Assembly (NCBI RefSeq): GCF_016219575.1
Contig: NZ_JACRMG010000013.1
Location: 1-64,000, forward strand
Source: Bradyrhizobium sp.
Lineage (GTDB): Bacteria; Pseudomonadota; Alphaproteobacteria; Rhizobiales; Xanthobacteraceae
Length of the DNA: 64,000 nucleotides
Reading direction: 5' to 3'
The position numbers were made by a program, and so were the translations under genes. This document shows positions 30,847 through 39,685 of this stretch, piece by piece (positions within the stretch are counted from its first letter, which is position 1; each line of letters begins with the position of its first letter). A model generated the notes under the pieces. That model was not told where the DNA came from, did no database searches, and was given only the letters and a program-made list of their open reading frames with translations.

Positions 30847-31833
30847 TCACATCGGCCGATAGGTCCGCACGTCGGACGGCACGGCGACGCCGAGCTTGAT
30901 CTGGCCGACCGATTTGATGATGTCGTCGCCCAAGAGCTGCGCGAAGCAGGCGTAGCCCCAGTCGCTCATGTGCAGGCCGTCGGGAATGATGAATTCCTCC
31001 ACCGGGATCGCCTGCCTCTCGTGCCAGTCGCGCATCACCTCGAAGCGCGGGAAGACGCCGATCTTGCGCAGCTCGGCGACCCTGCCGAGCAGCTTCATCA
31101 TCCTGCTGTTGCCTTCGGACTTGGCGTTGACGGCCGGCGAATATTGCGAATCAACCAGCACGACGTCGCTGCCGGCCGCCTGGATGCGCGCCACGCCGTC
31201 TTCGACGAGCTTGGCCGTCTCCGCCTGATCGAGGTTGCGCAGCACGGCGTTGGTGCCGACCTGCCAGATCACGAGATCGGGCTTCATGTCGATCACCTCG
31301 GTCTGCAACCGACGCATCATTTCGGGCGCGTCCTCGCCGCCCTTGCCGCGATTGAGCACGGCAATGTCGGCGGTCGGATAAGCGCGCTTGAGCTGCGCGG
31401 CCAGGCGATTGGGATAGTTGAACTCCGGCGAGCTCGAACCGTACCCTTGGGTCGAGGACGAACCGAAGGCGATGATCGTGACCGGCTGGCCGGCGATCAG
31501 CCTGCCCGCGACATGCGGCAGCGATCCCAGCGACTTGTAGCCGCCCTTCGGCGGCAGGCACGGCACGCGCGCAAACATGTCCTTGACCTTGTCGACGGCG
31601 CGCGCCGCGATGCCCTTCTGCGCAGGATTGTTCTGGACCGCGGCGCTGCCGCCCGGGGCGGCCGCCGGCGCCTCGGATCTGGCCGCCTCTGATTTGGGCG
31701 CTTCCGCCCTGGCGTCGCCCAAGGCGGCCTGCGCCGACTGCGCCTGCGCCGTGACCGGCGCGAGCCACGCGCCTGCGGCAAGCGCGGCCGCGGTCAGCAC
31801 GGTCTTGGCGCAAAAACGGCAGTGAGAACTCAT
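30847..31833 (-). CDS. Exported SGNH/GDSL hydrolase
   Basis: A 328-residue protein with a signal peptide ending near AQAQS. After a low-complexity Ala/Pro/Glu region (about 35-70) comes an SGNH domain: block I FGSSSTQGYG (Ser), block II NRGKGGEDAPEM (Gly), block III WQVGTNAVL (Asn) and block V IIPDGLHMSDWGY (Asp-His). All four catalytic positions are present. It is the third gene of an operon with an SGNH-like paralogue and an OpgC acyltransferase, pointing to adding or removing acyl groups on a cell-surface glycan. Confidence 0.85.
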   Translation of the reverse strand: MSSHCRFCAKTVLTAAALAAGAWLAPVTAQAQSAQAALGDARAEAPKSEAARSEAPAAAPGGSAAVQNNPAQKGIAARAVDKVKDMFARVPCLPPKGGYKSLGSLPHVAGRLIAGQPVTIIAFGSSSTQGYGSSSPEFNYPNRLAAQLKRAYPTADIAVLNRGKGGEDAPEMMRRLQTEVIDMKPDLVIWQVGTNAVLRNLDQAETAKLVEDGVARIQAAGSDVVLVDSQYSPAVNAKSEGNSRMMKLLGRVAELRKIGVFPRFEVMRDWHERQAIPVEEFIIPDGLHMSDWGYACFAQLLGDDIIKSVGQIKLGVAVPSDVRTYRPM

Positions 31834-31845
31834 TAACGCTGGCCC

Positions 31846-32598
31846 CTAATTCTGCTGCGCGTGGTCCAGATGGGCGGCGTCGATGACGAATTTCGACAGC
31901 GCGCGCCCGATGCAGGCATGAACCCGTTTGGCGAGCTCGGCGCCGTGGGTGGAGCTGAACAAATCGAAATCACCTGAATCATTCCAGTGACGCATGATGG
32001 CAAAGCGATCGAACAGGGGGATGTCGTGCTGCTGCGCCACGACGCGCATGGTGTCGAGATAGGGCGGCACGGACGTCATCGTCTCGGTCCGCGGACTATA
32101 TTGCAGGTTCACCAGGACCACATCGACGCCCGCCTTTTGCAACGCAGTAATCCCCTCGTCGACGGCGCTGCGGAAATCATCGGGATCGACCCCCCGGATA
32201 GCATCCACCGTGCCGGTCTGCCAGATGACCAAGGTAGGGTTTTTTGTTTCCACGAGCTTAACGAAGGTGGCGGCACTTTCCTCGGCGGTCTTGCCGATCT
32301 GTATTTCTACGGAGAGGTTGATGTTCAGCTGGGCGAGCTTTTCCTTCAGCATCGCCAGCAGTTTTGCCGGATAGGCGCTGCCGTCCTGCGAGACGATGGT
32401 GGAAGAGCGGCTGCCCACCACCAGGACGTTCAGCGGCTTGCCGCTTTTGACGGCTGCGGCGACCCTGCCGAGCGTGCTGTCGCTGTTGAGCAGATAGGCG
32501 GGGACTTCGCAGGCAGGCGGCGCCTCCTCGGCGCGCGCCAGCGGCGCAGCGGCCAGAAGGCCGCCGAGCAGGATCAGGCCCAGGATGGCTGCCTTCAT
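31846..32598 (-). CDS. Exported SGNH-like protein
   Basis: A 250-residue protein with signal peptide MKAAILGLILLGGLLAAAPL. Block I is VVGSRSST, block III region VIWQTGTVDAIRG, where the usual Asn of GTN is replaced by Val. The C-terminal block V is FDLFSSTHGAELAKRV, with His but without the canonical Asp-x-x-His spacing. So the catalytic set is partly eroded, and it may be a binding or regulatory partner of the adjacent SGNH enzyme. The start overlaps the opgC stop by four bases. Confidence 0.75.
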   Translation of the reverse strand: MKAAILGLILLGGLLAAAPLARAEEAPPACEVPAYLLNSDSTLGRVAAAVKSGKPLNVLVVGSRSSTIVSQDGSAYPAKLLAMLKEKLAQLNINLSVEIQIGKTAEESAATFVKLVETKNPTLVIWQTGTVDAIRGVDPDDFRSAVDEGITALQKAGVDVVLVNLQYSPRTETMTSVPPYLDTMRVVAQQHDIPLFDRFAIMRHWNDSGDFDLFSSTHGAELAKRVHACIGRALSKFVIDAAHLDHAQQN

Positions 32599-33821
32599 AG
32601 GCTTCCTCCCGCCATGTCGGCGTTGCCGATGCCCTTTTTCGCGTCTTTGTCGGCCGAACGCTTGTACCACGAGATCACCCACGCCATGCCGGACATGATC
32701 AGGATGCCCGCCAAGCTAACCAGGAAGTGCATGATGGGGCTATTGCCGGAAACTTCGGTAAGCACGAAGTGACCGGCAAAGGCCAGGAACACGCCGAGGC
32801 AGAATATCTCAAGGGAATGCTGGCCGCAGAGGATCAATGGTCGCAGCCAGGCCGATTTCAGCGGCGGCCAGTCTTTCGGCAGGAGACGGACCGTGATCGC
32901 CGCCAGCGCCAGGAAGTGGGCAAAGCGCAGCACGTCCAGGTCGGTCTTGCTGATCGGATACATCCACTTCTCGAGCCATCTCGGCATCAGGAAGCCGAGC
33001 TGCGGGAAATGCCAGGTCAACGTGACGAAGAAGGCGAACACGAGATAGGCGGCGCAGATCCACAGCGTCAGGCGCGAAGACATCACCCGCGACATCCGAT
33101 TCGCGCCGCCGAGGGCACACCAGGCGCCGAACACGAACAGCAGCTGCCAGGACATGGGATTGAAGAACCACGCGCCGTTCGGATAGGCAGAGAGATAAAG
33201 GTCGAAATGCCAGGTCACGGCATAGAGCACGGCCGAAAGCAGCAGCGTGACGTCAGCGCGCCACTTCATCAGCCACAGGATCAGCGGCAGGAACAGCATC
33301 AACACGATGTAGAGCGGCAGTACGTCCATGTTGACGGGACGGAAGCGCAGGATCAGCGCCTGGATGATGGTGACATCCGGCTGCTTGAGGAAATCCATGA
33401 TGCCCATTTCTTCGGTGTAGAGCGGGTTTTCGAAGCGGGCGGCGACATAGGAGACTTCCGCAAGGAAGATGGTGAACAGGAAGACGTGCGCGACGTAGAT
33501 CTGCCAGACCCGGCGCATGATGCGGGCGCTGGCGATGACGAAGCCGGATTGCAGCATCGCGCGGCCATAGACGAAGGCCGCGGTGTAGCCGGAGATGAAG
33601 ATGAAGATCTCGGTCGCGTCGGAGAAGCCGTAGTTGCGGATGGTGAGCCAGGCCAGAATGTTGTTGGGCAGATGGTCGAGGAAGATCAGCCACAGCGCGA
33701 GCCCGCGAAACAGGTCGAGCCGCAACTCGCGCTCGCTCACCGCCGGCAGCGTGATGGCCGGCGCGGCGGCGGCGGTCTTGGTGCGCGGGGCACCCGCAAT
33801 GGGTTCGGCAACGGACGTCAT
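32595..33821 (-). CDS. opgC: OpgC-family membrane acyltransferase
   Basis: A 408-residue inner-membrane protein with about ten hydrophobic helices. The N-terminal signature ELRLDLFRGLALWLIFLDHL, then FSDATEIFIFISGYTAAFVY, is diagnostic of OpgC proteins, which succinylate osmoregulated periplasmic glucans (acyltransferase-3 clan). The DHLPNN His is the presumed catalytic residue. It heads an operon with two exported SGNH proteins. Confidence 0.9.
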   Translation of the reverse strand: MTSVAEPIAGAPRTKTAAAAPAITLPAVSERELRLDLFRGLALWLIFLDHLPNNILAWLTIRNYGFSDATEIFIFISGYTAAFVYGRAMLQSGFVIASARIMRRVWQIYVAHVFLFTIFLAEVSYVAARFENPLYTEEMGIMDFLKQPDVTIIQALILRFRPVNMDVLPLYIVLMLFLPLILWLMKWRADVTLLLSAVLYAVTWHFDLYLSAYPNGAWFFNPMSWQLLFVFGAWCALGGANRMSRVMSSRLTLWICAAYLVFAFFVTLTWHFPQLGFLMPRWLEKWMYPISKTDLDVLRFAHFLALAAITVRLLPKDWPPLKSAWLRPLILCGQHSLEIFCLGVFLAFAGHFVLTEVSGNSPIMHFLVSLAGILIMSGMAWVISWYKRSADKDAKKGIGNADMAGGSL

Positions 33822-34051
33822 CGGGCACCGTCTCCAACAGCGGAATCAACGCGATTGCACGGCCCGAAGGATAATACCGGCCCGGCGTTTGCAGGCAAAT
33901 AGGCATGCCCGCGGCGTTGTGCGCCTTGGCGTGGAACTTTGTTGAAACCGCGACAGATCATGCTCCTGGCAGGATTGTTACCGCCGCGCGAGCGTTGTTC
34001 CGCCCGGCGGTTTGGATATGATGACCTCACACAATTGGAAGATCGCCCAGG

Positions 34052-34444
34052 ATGTACCGCGCCGTCACCCGCCAGATCGAAGTCACGGTCGAGCCGGCCT
34101 TCATGCCGGAGCGCTCGGTGCCGGACAAGGGCCAGTTCTTCTGGTCCTACACCATCGCCATCGTCAATACCGGCGAGGAGACCGTGCAGCTCAAGACCCG
34201 CCACTGGATCATCACCGACGCGACGGGGAAGAAGCAGGAAGTGCGCGGCCCCGGCGTGGTCGGCGAACAGCCCGTGCTCGCACCGGGCGAGCGTTTCGAA
34301 TACACCAGCGGCGTGCCGCTGCCGACCTCCTCGGGCTTCATGACCGGGCGCTACCAGATGGTCAGCGAGAGCGGCGAGCAGTTCGAGATCGACGTGCCGA
34401 CCTTCTCGCTGGACAGCCCGAGCGCGAAGCGGGTGTTGAACTGA
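34052..34444 (+). CDS. apaG: ApaG-domain protein
   Basis: A 130-residue ApaG protein, all beta (fibronectin-III-like). Features are TRQIEVTVEPAFMPERSVPD, WSYTIAIVNTGEETVQLKTR, HWIITDATGK and GVVGEQPVLAPGERFEYTSG, plus the GxGxxG-like Gly pattern of the family. ApaG is linked to Co2+/Mg2+ homeostasis; its biochemical role is not settled. Confidence 0.95.
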   Translation: MYRAVTRQIEVTVEPAFMPERSVPDKGQFFWSYTIAIVNTGEETVQLKTRHWIITDATGKKQEVRGPGVVGEQPVLAPGERFEYTSGVPLPTSSGFMTGRYQMVSESGEQFEIDVPTFSLDSPSAKRVLN

Positions 34445-34468
34445 CGAGGTGGATGCGGGATCGCGCTG

Positions 34469-35188
34469 ATGCACAGGACGATCCTCGCTGCGACCGCCGT
34501 CCTCTTGACCGCATCCGTCCTGTGCGCTGACCGCGCCGCCGCGCTGGTCGGCGCCGATCTCGCCGACCGCACCATTCAGCGCTACACGGTCGCCATCGGC
34601 AACCCGAAGGGGCGGTGCACCGGCGTCGTGCTGGCGCAGAACATCGTACTGACGGCGGCGCACTGCATCGTGCCCGGCGAGAAGGTTTGGGTCGGCGATC
34701 ACGCCGGCAGCGGATCGCAGACCATCCCGTCGCGGCTCAGCGCGGTCGACGAGATCGTTCCGCATCCGCTGTACAGCCGCAGGGACACCGGCTCGCCCGA
34801 TCTCGCCATGCTCAGGCTGGCAACGCCGCTTCCCGACCGCTTCCTCCCGGCGACGCTGAGCTCGCGGCACCTTGCCGAAGGCGACAATCTGATCGCGGCC
34901 GGTTACGGCAAGGCTTCGGCCGAGGAAACCCGGTCGCCACTGGTGCTGCGCATGGTGTTGCTGCGCGTCACCAACGCCTTCAGGGGCTGGGCGATCCTGA
35001 CCAGCGTCAGCGAGGATCGCGCCGGCGGGGCACCCGGCGATTCCGGCGGGCCGCTGTTTTCCTATCGCGGCATGCATTCGCTGGTGGGGCTGATCGTCAG
35101 CATCTCCGACAAGCGGACGAGAGCCGTCGCACTCGCTGCGCATTACAGCTGGATCAAGGAGACGCAGGCGAAGCTGAGCGGGCGGTAG
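34469..35188 (+). CDS. Secreted trypsin-like serine protease (S1 family)
   Basis: A 239-residue protease with a signal peptide (ILAATAVLLTASVLCADRAA). The catalytic triad is visible: His in VLTAAHCIVPG, Asp in GSPDLAMLRL and Ser in GAPGDSGGPLFSY. There is no PDZ or other added domain. The residue six before the Ser is Gly/Ala-type rather than Asp, so trypsin-like basic specificity is doubtful. It begins 24 bp after apaG. Confidence 0.88.
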   Translation: MHRTILAATAVLLTASVLCADRAAALVGADLADRTIQRYTVAIGNPKGRCTGVVLAQNIVLTAAHCIVPGEKVWVGDHAGSGSQTIPSRLSAVDEIVPHPLYSRRDTGSPDLAMLRLATPLPDRFLPATLSSRHLAEGDNLIAAGYGKASAEETRSPLVLRMVLLRVTNAFRGWAILTSVSEDRAGGAPGDSGGPLFSYRGMHSLVGLIVSISDKRTRAVALAAHYSWIKETQAKLSGR

Positions 35189-35211
35189 TCGTGACAAATG
35201 AGCGGGCAGGA

Positions 35212-36222
35212 CTACGTCCCCTCCTCCACGCCCGCCTCGTGCGGGGTGAATTCGTAGACCGAGCTGCAGAACTCGCAGGTGACGACGACCTTGTCGTCCT
35301 TGACCATGTCGGCGCGGTCTTTCGGCGCAAAACTCTTCAGCATCGCGGCGACCGCATCGCGCGAGCAGGAGCATTGCGCGCGCAGCGGCTGCGGCGTGAA
35401 GACGCGGACGCCGCGCTCGTGGAAGAGACGATAGAGCAGCCGCTCGCCGGACAGGCTGGGGTCGATCAGCTCGACATCCTCGACGGTGCCGATCAGCGAC
35501 TGGCCCTCGACCCAGGCGTCGTCCTCGGCGACGACATGATGCACGACGCCCTCCGGCGCGTCGCCGGGATGCAGATCGGCCTGGCGGGCGCGCTCGGGCG
35601 CCTTGGGCAAAAACTGCAGCAGCATGCCACCGGCGCGCCAGCGGTGCTTGGGCCCGTCGCCGCCGCGCCATTCCTCGCCGACGGCGAGGCGCACGCGGGT
35701 CGGGATCTGCTCGGAGCGCAGGAAGTATTCGTGGGCGGCGTCTTCGAGACTGCCGCCATGGAGCGCGACCAGGCCCTGGTAGCGGCTCATGTCCGCGCCT
35801 TGGTCGATGGTCATGGCGAGATGCCCCTTGCCGAGCAACTCACCGGAGCTTTGGCCTTCCTTCAATTGCCTGGCGTCAAAGCGGGCATAGGCGCGCAGGC
35901 GGTCGGGCGACTTGAAGTCGACCACCAGGAACGAGACCGGGCCGTCGGTGCGGGTCTGCAGGATGAAGCGGCCCTCGAATTTCAGGGAGGTGCCGAGCAA
36001 GGTCGTCAGCACGATGGCCTCGCCGAGCAGCTTGCCGACCGGCGCGGGGTAATCGTGCTTGGTCAGGATGTCGTCGAGTGCGGGGCCCAGGCGAGTCAGG
36101 CGGCCGCGCAGGTCGAGCGCTGCGACCTCGAAGGGCAATACGGTGTCATCGACGGGAACCGCGGAGGGCGCGCGGACCGGCGCCTCGGGTGCGTTTTTCG
36201 TTTCTGATGATTGGGAAACCAT
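35212..36222 (-). CDS. hslO: Hsp33 redox-regulated chaperone
   Basis: A 336-residue Hsp33. The C-terminal redox switch is intact: CSCSRD (CxC) and VTCEFCSSVY (CxxC), the zinc-binding cysteines that form disulfides under oxidative stress. N-terminal domain landmarks are RLGPALDDILTKHDYPAPVG and SFLVVDFKSPDRLRAYARFD. It lies downstream of argD-argF on the same strand, separated by a palindromic repeat, the order typical of Bradyrhizobium. Confidence 0.95.
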   Translation of the reverse strand: MVSQSSETKNAPEAPVRAPSAVPVDDTVLPFEVAALDLRGRLTRLGPALDDILTKHDYPAPVGKLLGEAIVLTTLLGTSLKFEGRFILQTRTDGPVSFLVVDFKSPDRLRAYARFDARQLKEGQSSGELLGKGHLAMTIDQGADMSRYQGLVALHGGSLEDAAHEYFLRSEQIPTRVRLAVGEEWRGGDGPKHRWRAGGMLLQFLPKAPERARQADLHPGDAPEGVVHHVVAEDDAWVEGQSLIGTVEDVELIDPSLSGERLLYRLFHERGVRVFTPQPLRAQCSCSRDAVAAMLKSFAPKDRADMVKDDKVVVTCEFCSSVYEFTPHEAGVEEGT

Positions 36223-36271
36223 TGCGTTCTATCTGGGGTCTGAAGTCGCGAAACGAAAGGGGTTCACTCGA

Positions 36272-36411
36272 TGTCGTCCCTGCGGAAGCAGGGACCCATA
36301 ACCACTGGCCCAAATTGTGTGCACCCCGTGTCTACCACGTCGCCAATCCGGTAGATCACGCGGTATGGGTCCCGGGTCGCGCTCGCTACGCTCGCTTGCC
36401 CAGGACGACAG
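36272..36411. repeat. Palindromic repeat related to family A
   Basis: TGTCGTCCCTGCGGAAGCAG and GGGACCCATAACCAC at the left and TATGGGTCCCGGG ... CAGGACGACA at the right form the outer arms; GCGCTCGCTACGCTCGC is internal. The unit separates hslO from argF. Confidence 0.65.
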
Positions 36412-36418
36412 TTGTTGT

Positions 36419-37345
36419 TTACGCCACCGCGTCGAAACACCAGGCCAGAATGCCCTTTTGCGCATGCAGGCGGTTCTCGGCCTCGTCGAACACCACCGAT
36501 TGCGGACCGTCGATCACCTCGTCAGTGACCTCCTCGCCGCGATGGGCGGGCAGGCAATGCATGAAGATCGCATCGGGCTTGGCCAGCGACATCAGCTTGC
36601 TGTTGACCTGGTAGGGCCGCAGCACGTTGTGACGGTGCTCGCCTTCCTTGTCGCCCATCGACACCCAGGTGTCGGTGACGACGCAATCGGCGCCGCGCAC
36701 GGCGGCCTCCGGGTCGGTGCCGAGCATGATCGGCGCTTGAGTCGCCTTGATCCAGTCGCGCAGCGGCTTCTTGGGCGCGAGCTCGGGCGGGGTCGCGACA
36801 TTGAGCTGGAACTTGAAGCGCTCGGCGGCGTGCGCCCAGGACGCCAGCACGTTGTTGTCGTCGCCGGTCCACGCCACGGTCTTGCCCTCGATCGGGCCGC
36901 GATGCTCCTCGAGGGTCATCAGATCCGCCATCACCTGGCAGGGATGCGAGCGCCGGGTCAGGCCGTTGATGACGGGCACGGTGGCATACTGCGCGAGCTC
37001 GAGCAGCGCCTCGTGGTTGAGGATGCGGATCATGATGGCGTCGACATAGCGCGACAGAACGCGCGCGGTGTCGGCGATGGTCTCGCCGCGGCCGAGCTGC
37101 ATCTCCGCGCCGGTCAGCATGATGGATTCGCCGCCGAGCTGGCGCATGCCGACGTCGAAGGAGACACGGGTGCGGGTCGAGGGACGCTCGAAGATCATGG
37201 CGAGCGTCTTGCCTTCCAGCGGCTTCTTGCCCTTCTCGTGCGCCTTGAGCCTCGCCTTCATGGCAAGGCTGGCGTCCATGATGTTGCGCAATTCCCCTGT
37301 CGGCATCTCGTTGATGTCGAGGAAGTGTCGTGGCGAACTGCTCAT
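36419..37345 (-). CDS. argF: Ornithine carbamoyltransferase
   Basis: A 308-residue enzyme converting ornithine and carbamoyl phosphate to citrulline. Carbamoyl-phosphate motif [13 protein letters not shown], then [22 protein letters not shown] and the ornithine loop DTWVSMGD, plus the catalytic [11 protein letters not shown]. The start codon at 37345 shares a base with the argD stop (TGATG), giving coupled translation. Upstream extension to 37405 is only argD overlap. Confidence 0.96.
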   Translation of the reverse strand: MSSSPRHFLDINEMPTGELRNIMDASLAMKARLKAHEKGKKPLEGKTLAMIFERPSTRTRVSFDVGMRQLGGESIMLTGAEMQLGRGETIADTARVLSRYVDAIMIRILNHEALLELAQYATVPVINGLTRRSHPCQVMADLMTLEEHRGPIEGKTVAWTGDDNNVLASWAHAAERFKFQLNVATPPELAPKKPLRDWIKATQAPIMLGTDPEAAVRGADCVVTDTWVSMGDKEGEHRHNVLRPYQVNSKLMSLAKPDAIFMHCLPAHRGEEVTDEVIDGPQSVVFDEAENRLHAQKGILAWCFDAVA

Positions 37346-38553
37346 CAACCCGCCGCCTTCTTCTTTTCCGTTGCCGACAGCACGGCACAGGCACGCTCCA
37401 GGCAACCGATGGAGTGATCGATCTCGGCCTCGTTGACGATCAACGGCGCGAGGAAACGCACCACATTGTCGCCGGCGCCGACCGTGAGCAGCTTCTGGTC
37501 GCGCAGCGCGTTGACCAGGTCGCCCGACGGCACCACGGCCTTGACGCCGACCAGCAGCCCCTCGCCGCGCACTTCCGACAGCACCGTCGGATAGCGGTCG
37601 ACGACGGAGGCGAGCTTCTGCTTGAGCAGCAGCGACATTTTCTGCACGTGGTCGAAGAAGCCGGGCTTCAGCATGACGTCGAGCACGGCGTTAGCCGCCG
37701 CGATCGCCAGCGGATTGCCGCCGAAGGTCGAGCCGTGCGAGCCCGGCGTCATGCCGCTGGCCGCTTCGGCGGTGGCAAGGCACGCGCCGATCGGGAAACC
37801 GCCGCCGAGTGCCTTCGCCAGCGACATGACATCTGGGGTGACGCCGAGACGCCTGTAGGCGAAGAGATCGCCGGTGCGGCCCATGCCGGTCTGCACCTCG
37901 TCGAAGGCGAGCAGCAGGCCATGCTTGTCGCAGAGCTCGCGCAACGCCTTGAAGAAAGAATTCGGCGCGGTTCGCACGCCACCCTCGCCCTGCACGGGCT
38001 CGATCAGGATGCCGGCGGTCTGCGGGCCGATCGCCTTCTTCACGGCTTCGAGATCGCCATGCGGCACCTGGTCGAAACCGTCCATCGGCGGGCCGAACCC
38101 TTCGAGATATTTGGCCGAACCGGTGGCGGCGAGCGTCGCCAGCGTGCGGCCGTGGAAGGCGCCCTCGAAGGTGATCATGCGATAGCGCTCGGGATGGCCT
38201 TTCGAGGCGTGCCAGCGCCGCACCACCTTGATGACGCATTCCATCGCCTCGGCGCCGGAATTGCAGAAGAACACGTAGTCGGCAAAGCTCTGCTCGCACA
38301 GCCGCGCGGCGAGCTTGTCGCCGTCCGGGCTCTTGAACAGGTTCGACATGTGCCAGAGCTTCGTCGCCTGCTCCTGCAGCGCCTTGACCAGGTGCGGATG
38401 GCAGTGGCCCAGCGCATTGACAGCGACGCCCGAGGTGAAATCGAGGTAGCGCTCGCCATTGGTGGCGAAGAGCCAGGCGCCCTCACCGCGCTCGAAGCCG
38501 AGATCGACCCTAGCGAAGACGGGGAGCAGATGCGACGTGGCGCTGTTGGTCAT
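37345..38553 (-). CDS. argD: Acetylornithine aminotransferase
   Basis: A 402-residue fold-type-I class III aminotransferase for N-acetylornithine (and often succinyl-DAP). Motifs: [51 protein letters not shown] and the PLP lysine in [13 protein letters not shown]. Forms a coupled pair with argF. The 475 bp up to gcrA (38554-39028) holds a terminator-like hairpin and several GANTC sites. Confidence 0.95.
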   Translation of the reverse strand: MTNSATSHLLPVFARVDLGFERGEGAWLFATNGERYLDFTSGVAVNALGHCHPHLVKALQEQATKLWHMSNLFKSPDGDKLAARLCEQSFADYVFFCNSGAEAMECVIKVVRRWHASKGHPERYRMITFEGAFHGRTLATLAATGSAKYLEGFGPPMDGFDQVPHGDLEAVKKAIGPQTAGILIEPVQGEGGVRTAPNSFFKALRELCDKHGLLLAFDEVQTGMGRTGDLFAYRRLGVTPDVMSLAKALGGGFPIGACLATAEAASGMTPGSHGSTFGGNPLAIAAANAVLDVMLKPGFFDHVQKMSLLLKQKLASVVDRYPTVLSEVRGEGLLVGVKAVVPSGDLVNALRDQKLLTVGAGDNVVRFLAPLIVNEAEIDHSIGCLERACAVLSATEKKKAAG

Positions 38554-38651
38554 GGCTGTCGACTTTGGCTGTTCAAGAGCAGGTTTGAGGCCGGCCGCGC
38601 GGTGCGTGCATTGGCGCAGGTCGCATCGGCAGAGCCGGCGGAAAACGAAAC

Positions 38652-38673
38652 GTGCCGCCTTTGCAGGCGGCAC
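38652..38673 (-). promoter_or_regulatory. Terminator-like hairpin in the argD upstream region
   Basis: GTGCCGCC (38652-38659) and GGCGGCAC (38666-38673) pair perfectly around a 6-base loop. On the argD strand the stem is followed by GTTTCGTTTTCC, a T-rich tail. It lies about 100 bases before the argD start, so it could act as an attenuator if transcription starts upstream, or terminate unrelated transcripts. Confidence 0.4.
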
Positions 38674-38758
38674 GCAGGAACTATCTTAGGGGCGGGGCGA
38701 TGGCTGTCAACACGCCAAAAAGGCTCTGAGTGCACTGCAAAAAGCCCCGCACCCGTAC

Positions 38759-38953
38759 GATTCCGGTAGCCGGTGCATACGAGACGGAACATGTGGAAGC
38801 GCGGCGACCGACTCTTGCGCCGGAGTCACGGCATATTGTAGCGTTTCCTCCGTCGGGTACGACATCTCGTGCGGCAACTCTGATCCCTAGTACCTTTTGC
38901 GGCGTAAACGTTCGGGCGCGGTTCACACCTGTCCGGCGAGGGTGAGGGGATTC
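38759..38953. promoter_or_regulatory. Cluster of four GANTC (CcrM) sites upstream of gcrA
   Basis: GANTC sites occur at 38759 (GATTC), 38810 (GACTC), 38823 (GAGTC) and 38949 (GATTC), within 195 bp. CcrM methylates GANTC, and GcrA acts with methylated promoters in Caulobacter and relatives; the cluster suggests cell-cycle control of this region. No promoter elements could be fixed with confidence. Confidence 0.45.
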
Positions 38954-39028
38954 TGCCCGCAGGGATTTCCGGGATTTGGCATCGCCAGCGCCGCTCCAGA
39001 ACGGCCGGTGTGAGGCGAAAGGAAGAAC

Positions 39029-39541
39029 ATGATGACGGTTTTGACCTGGTCCGATGAGCGCGTCGAGCAGCTGAAGAAGCTCTGGGAATCCGGGCTTTCG
39101 GCCAGCCAGATCGCAGCCGAGCTCGGCAACGTGACCCGCAATGCCGTGATCGGCAAGGTCCACCGTCTCGGCCTCTCCGGCCGCGCCAAGGCCCCCTCCA
39201 CGGCAGCACCCCGGCCGCGGAAAGCCCGCCCCACGCAGATGGTGCGGGTGTCGCGCCCGATGTCGCGCGGCAACACCGCGCTGGCCCAGGCCTTCGAGGT
39301 CGAGGTGGAAGCCGATCCGGTCGCCTATGACAATGTGGTGCCGATGAGCCAGCGGCTGTCGCTGCTGGAACTGAACGAAGCCACCTGCCACTGGCCGGTG
39401 GGCGATCCCTCCAGCCCGGAATTCTTCTTCTGCGGCGGCAAGGCGCTCGCCGGCCTGCCCTATTGCGCGCACCATTCGCGCGTCGCCTACCAGCCCGCCG
39501 CCGACCGCCGCCGCCAGCCGCCGAAGCCGCCGGGGCGCTGA
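39029..39541 (+). CDS. gcrA: GcrA cell-cycle regulator
   Basis: A 170-residue GcrA. The N-terminal helix-turn-helix MTVLTWSDERVEQLKKLWES / SASQIAAELGNVTRNAVIGK and the C-terminal sigma-70-interacting domain LNEATCHWPVGDPSSPEFFF followed by GLPYCAHHSRVAYQP are both conserved. A basic Pro/Ala linker joins them. GcrA activates genes whose promoters carry CcrM-methylated GANTC. AAGGAAGAAC precedes the double ATG. Confidence 0.95.
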   Translation: MMTVLTWSDERVEQLKKLWESGLSASQIAAELGNVTRNAVIGKVHRLGLSGRAKAPSTAAPRPRKARPTQMVRVSRPMSRGNTALAQAFEVEVEADPVAYDNVVPMSQRLSLLELNEATCHWPVGDPSSPEFFFCGGKALAGLPYCAHHSRVAYQPAADRRRQPPKPPGR

Positions 39542-39558
39542 GCGCTACCACGCATTCG

Positions 39559-39684
39559 GTGTCGCCCCGGCGAAGGCCGGGGCCCATAACCACGAATGCG
39601 CGTGATTATGCCGGGCTGGAGCTCCAGCCTGTTTCAACGATTGACATCGGTGGCTATGGGTCCCGGCTTTCGCCGGGACGACAA
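39559..39684. repeat. Palindromic intergenic repeat, family A (intact copy)
   Basis: TGTCGCCCCGGCGAAGGCCG and GGCCCATAACCAC at the left, CTGGAGCTCCAG near the centre, and GCTATGGGTCCCGG ... CGCCGGGACGACA at the right. This is the uninterrupted equivalent of the copy at 126-231. It separates the convergent gcrA and phoB genes. Confidence 0.7.
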
Positions 39685-39685
39685 C

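Noticed and set aside
33818..35671. 617-codon minus-strand frame opposite apaG and the trypsin-like gene
   Set aside because: Both plus-strand genes have complete family motifs; the antisense frame shows none.
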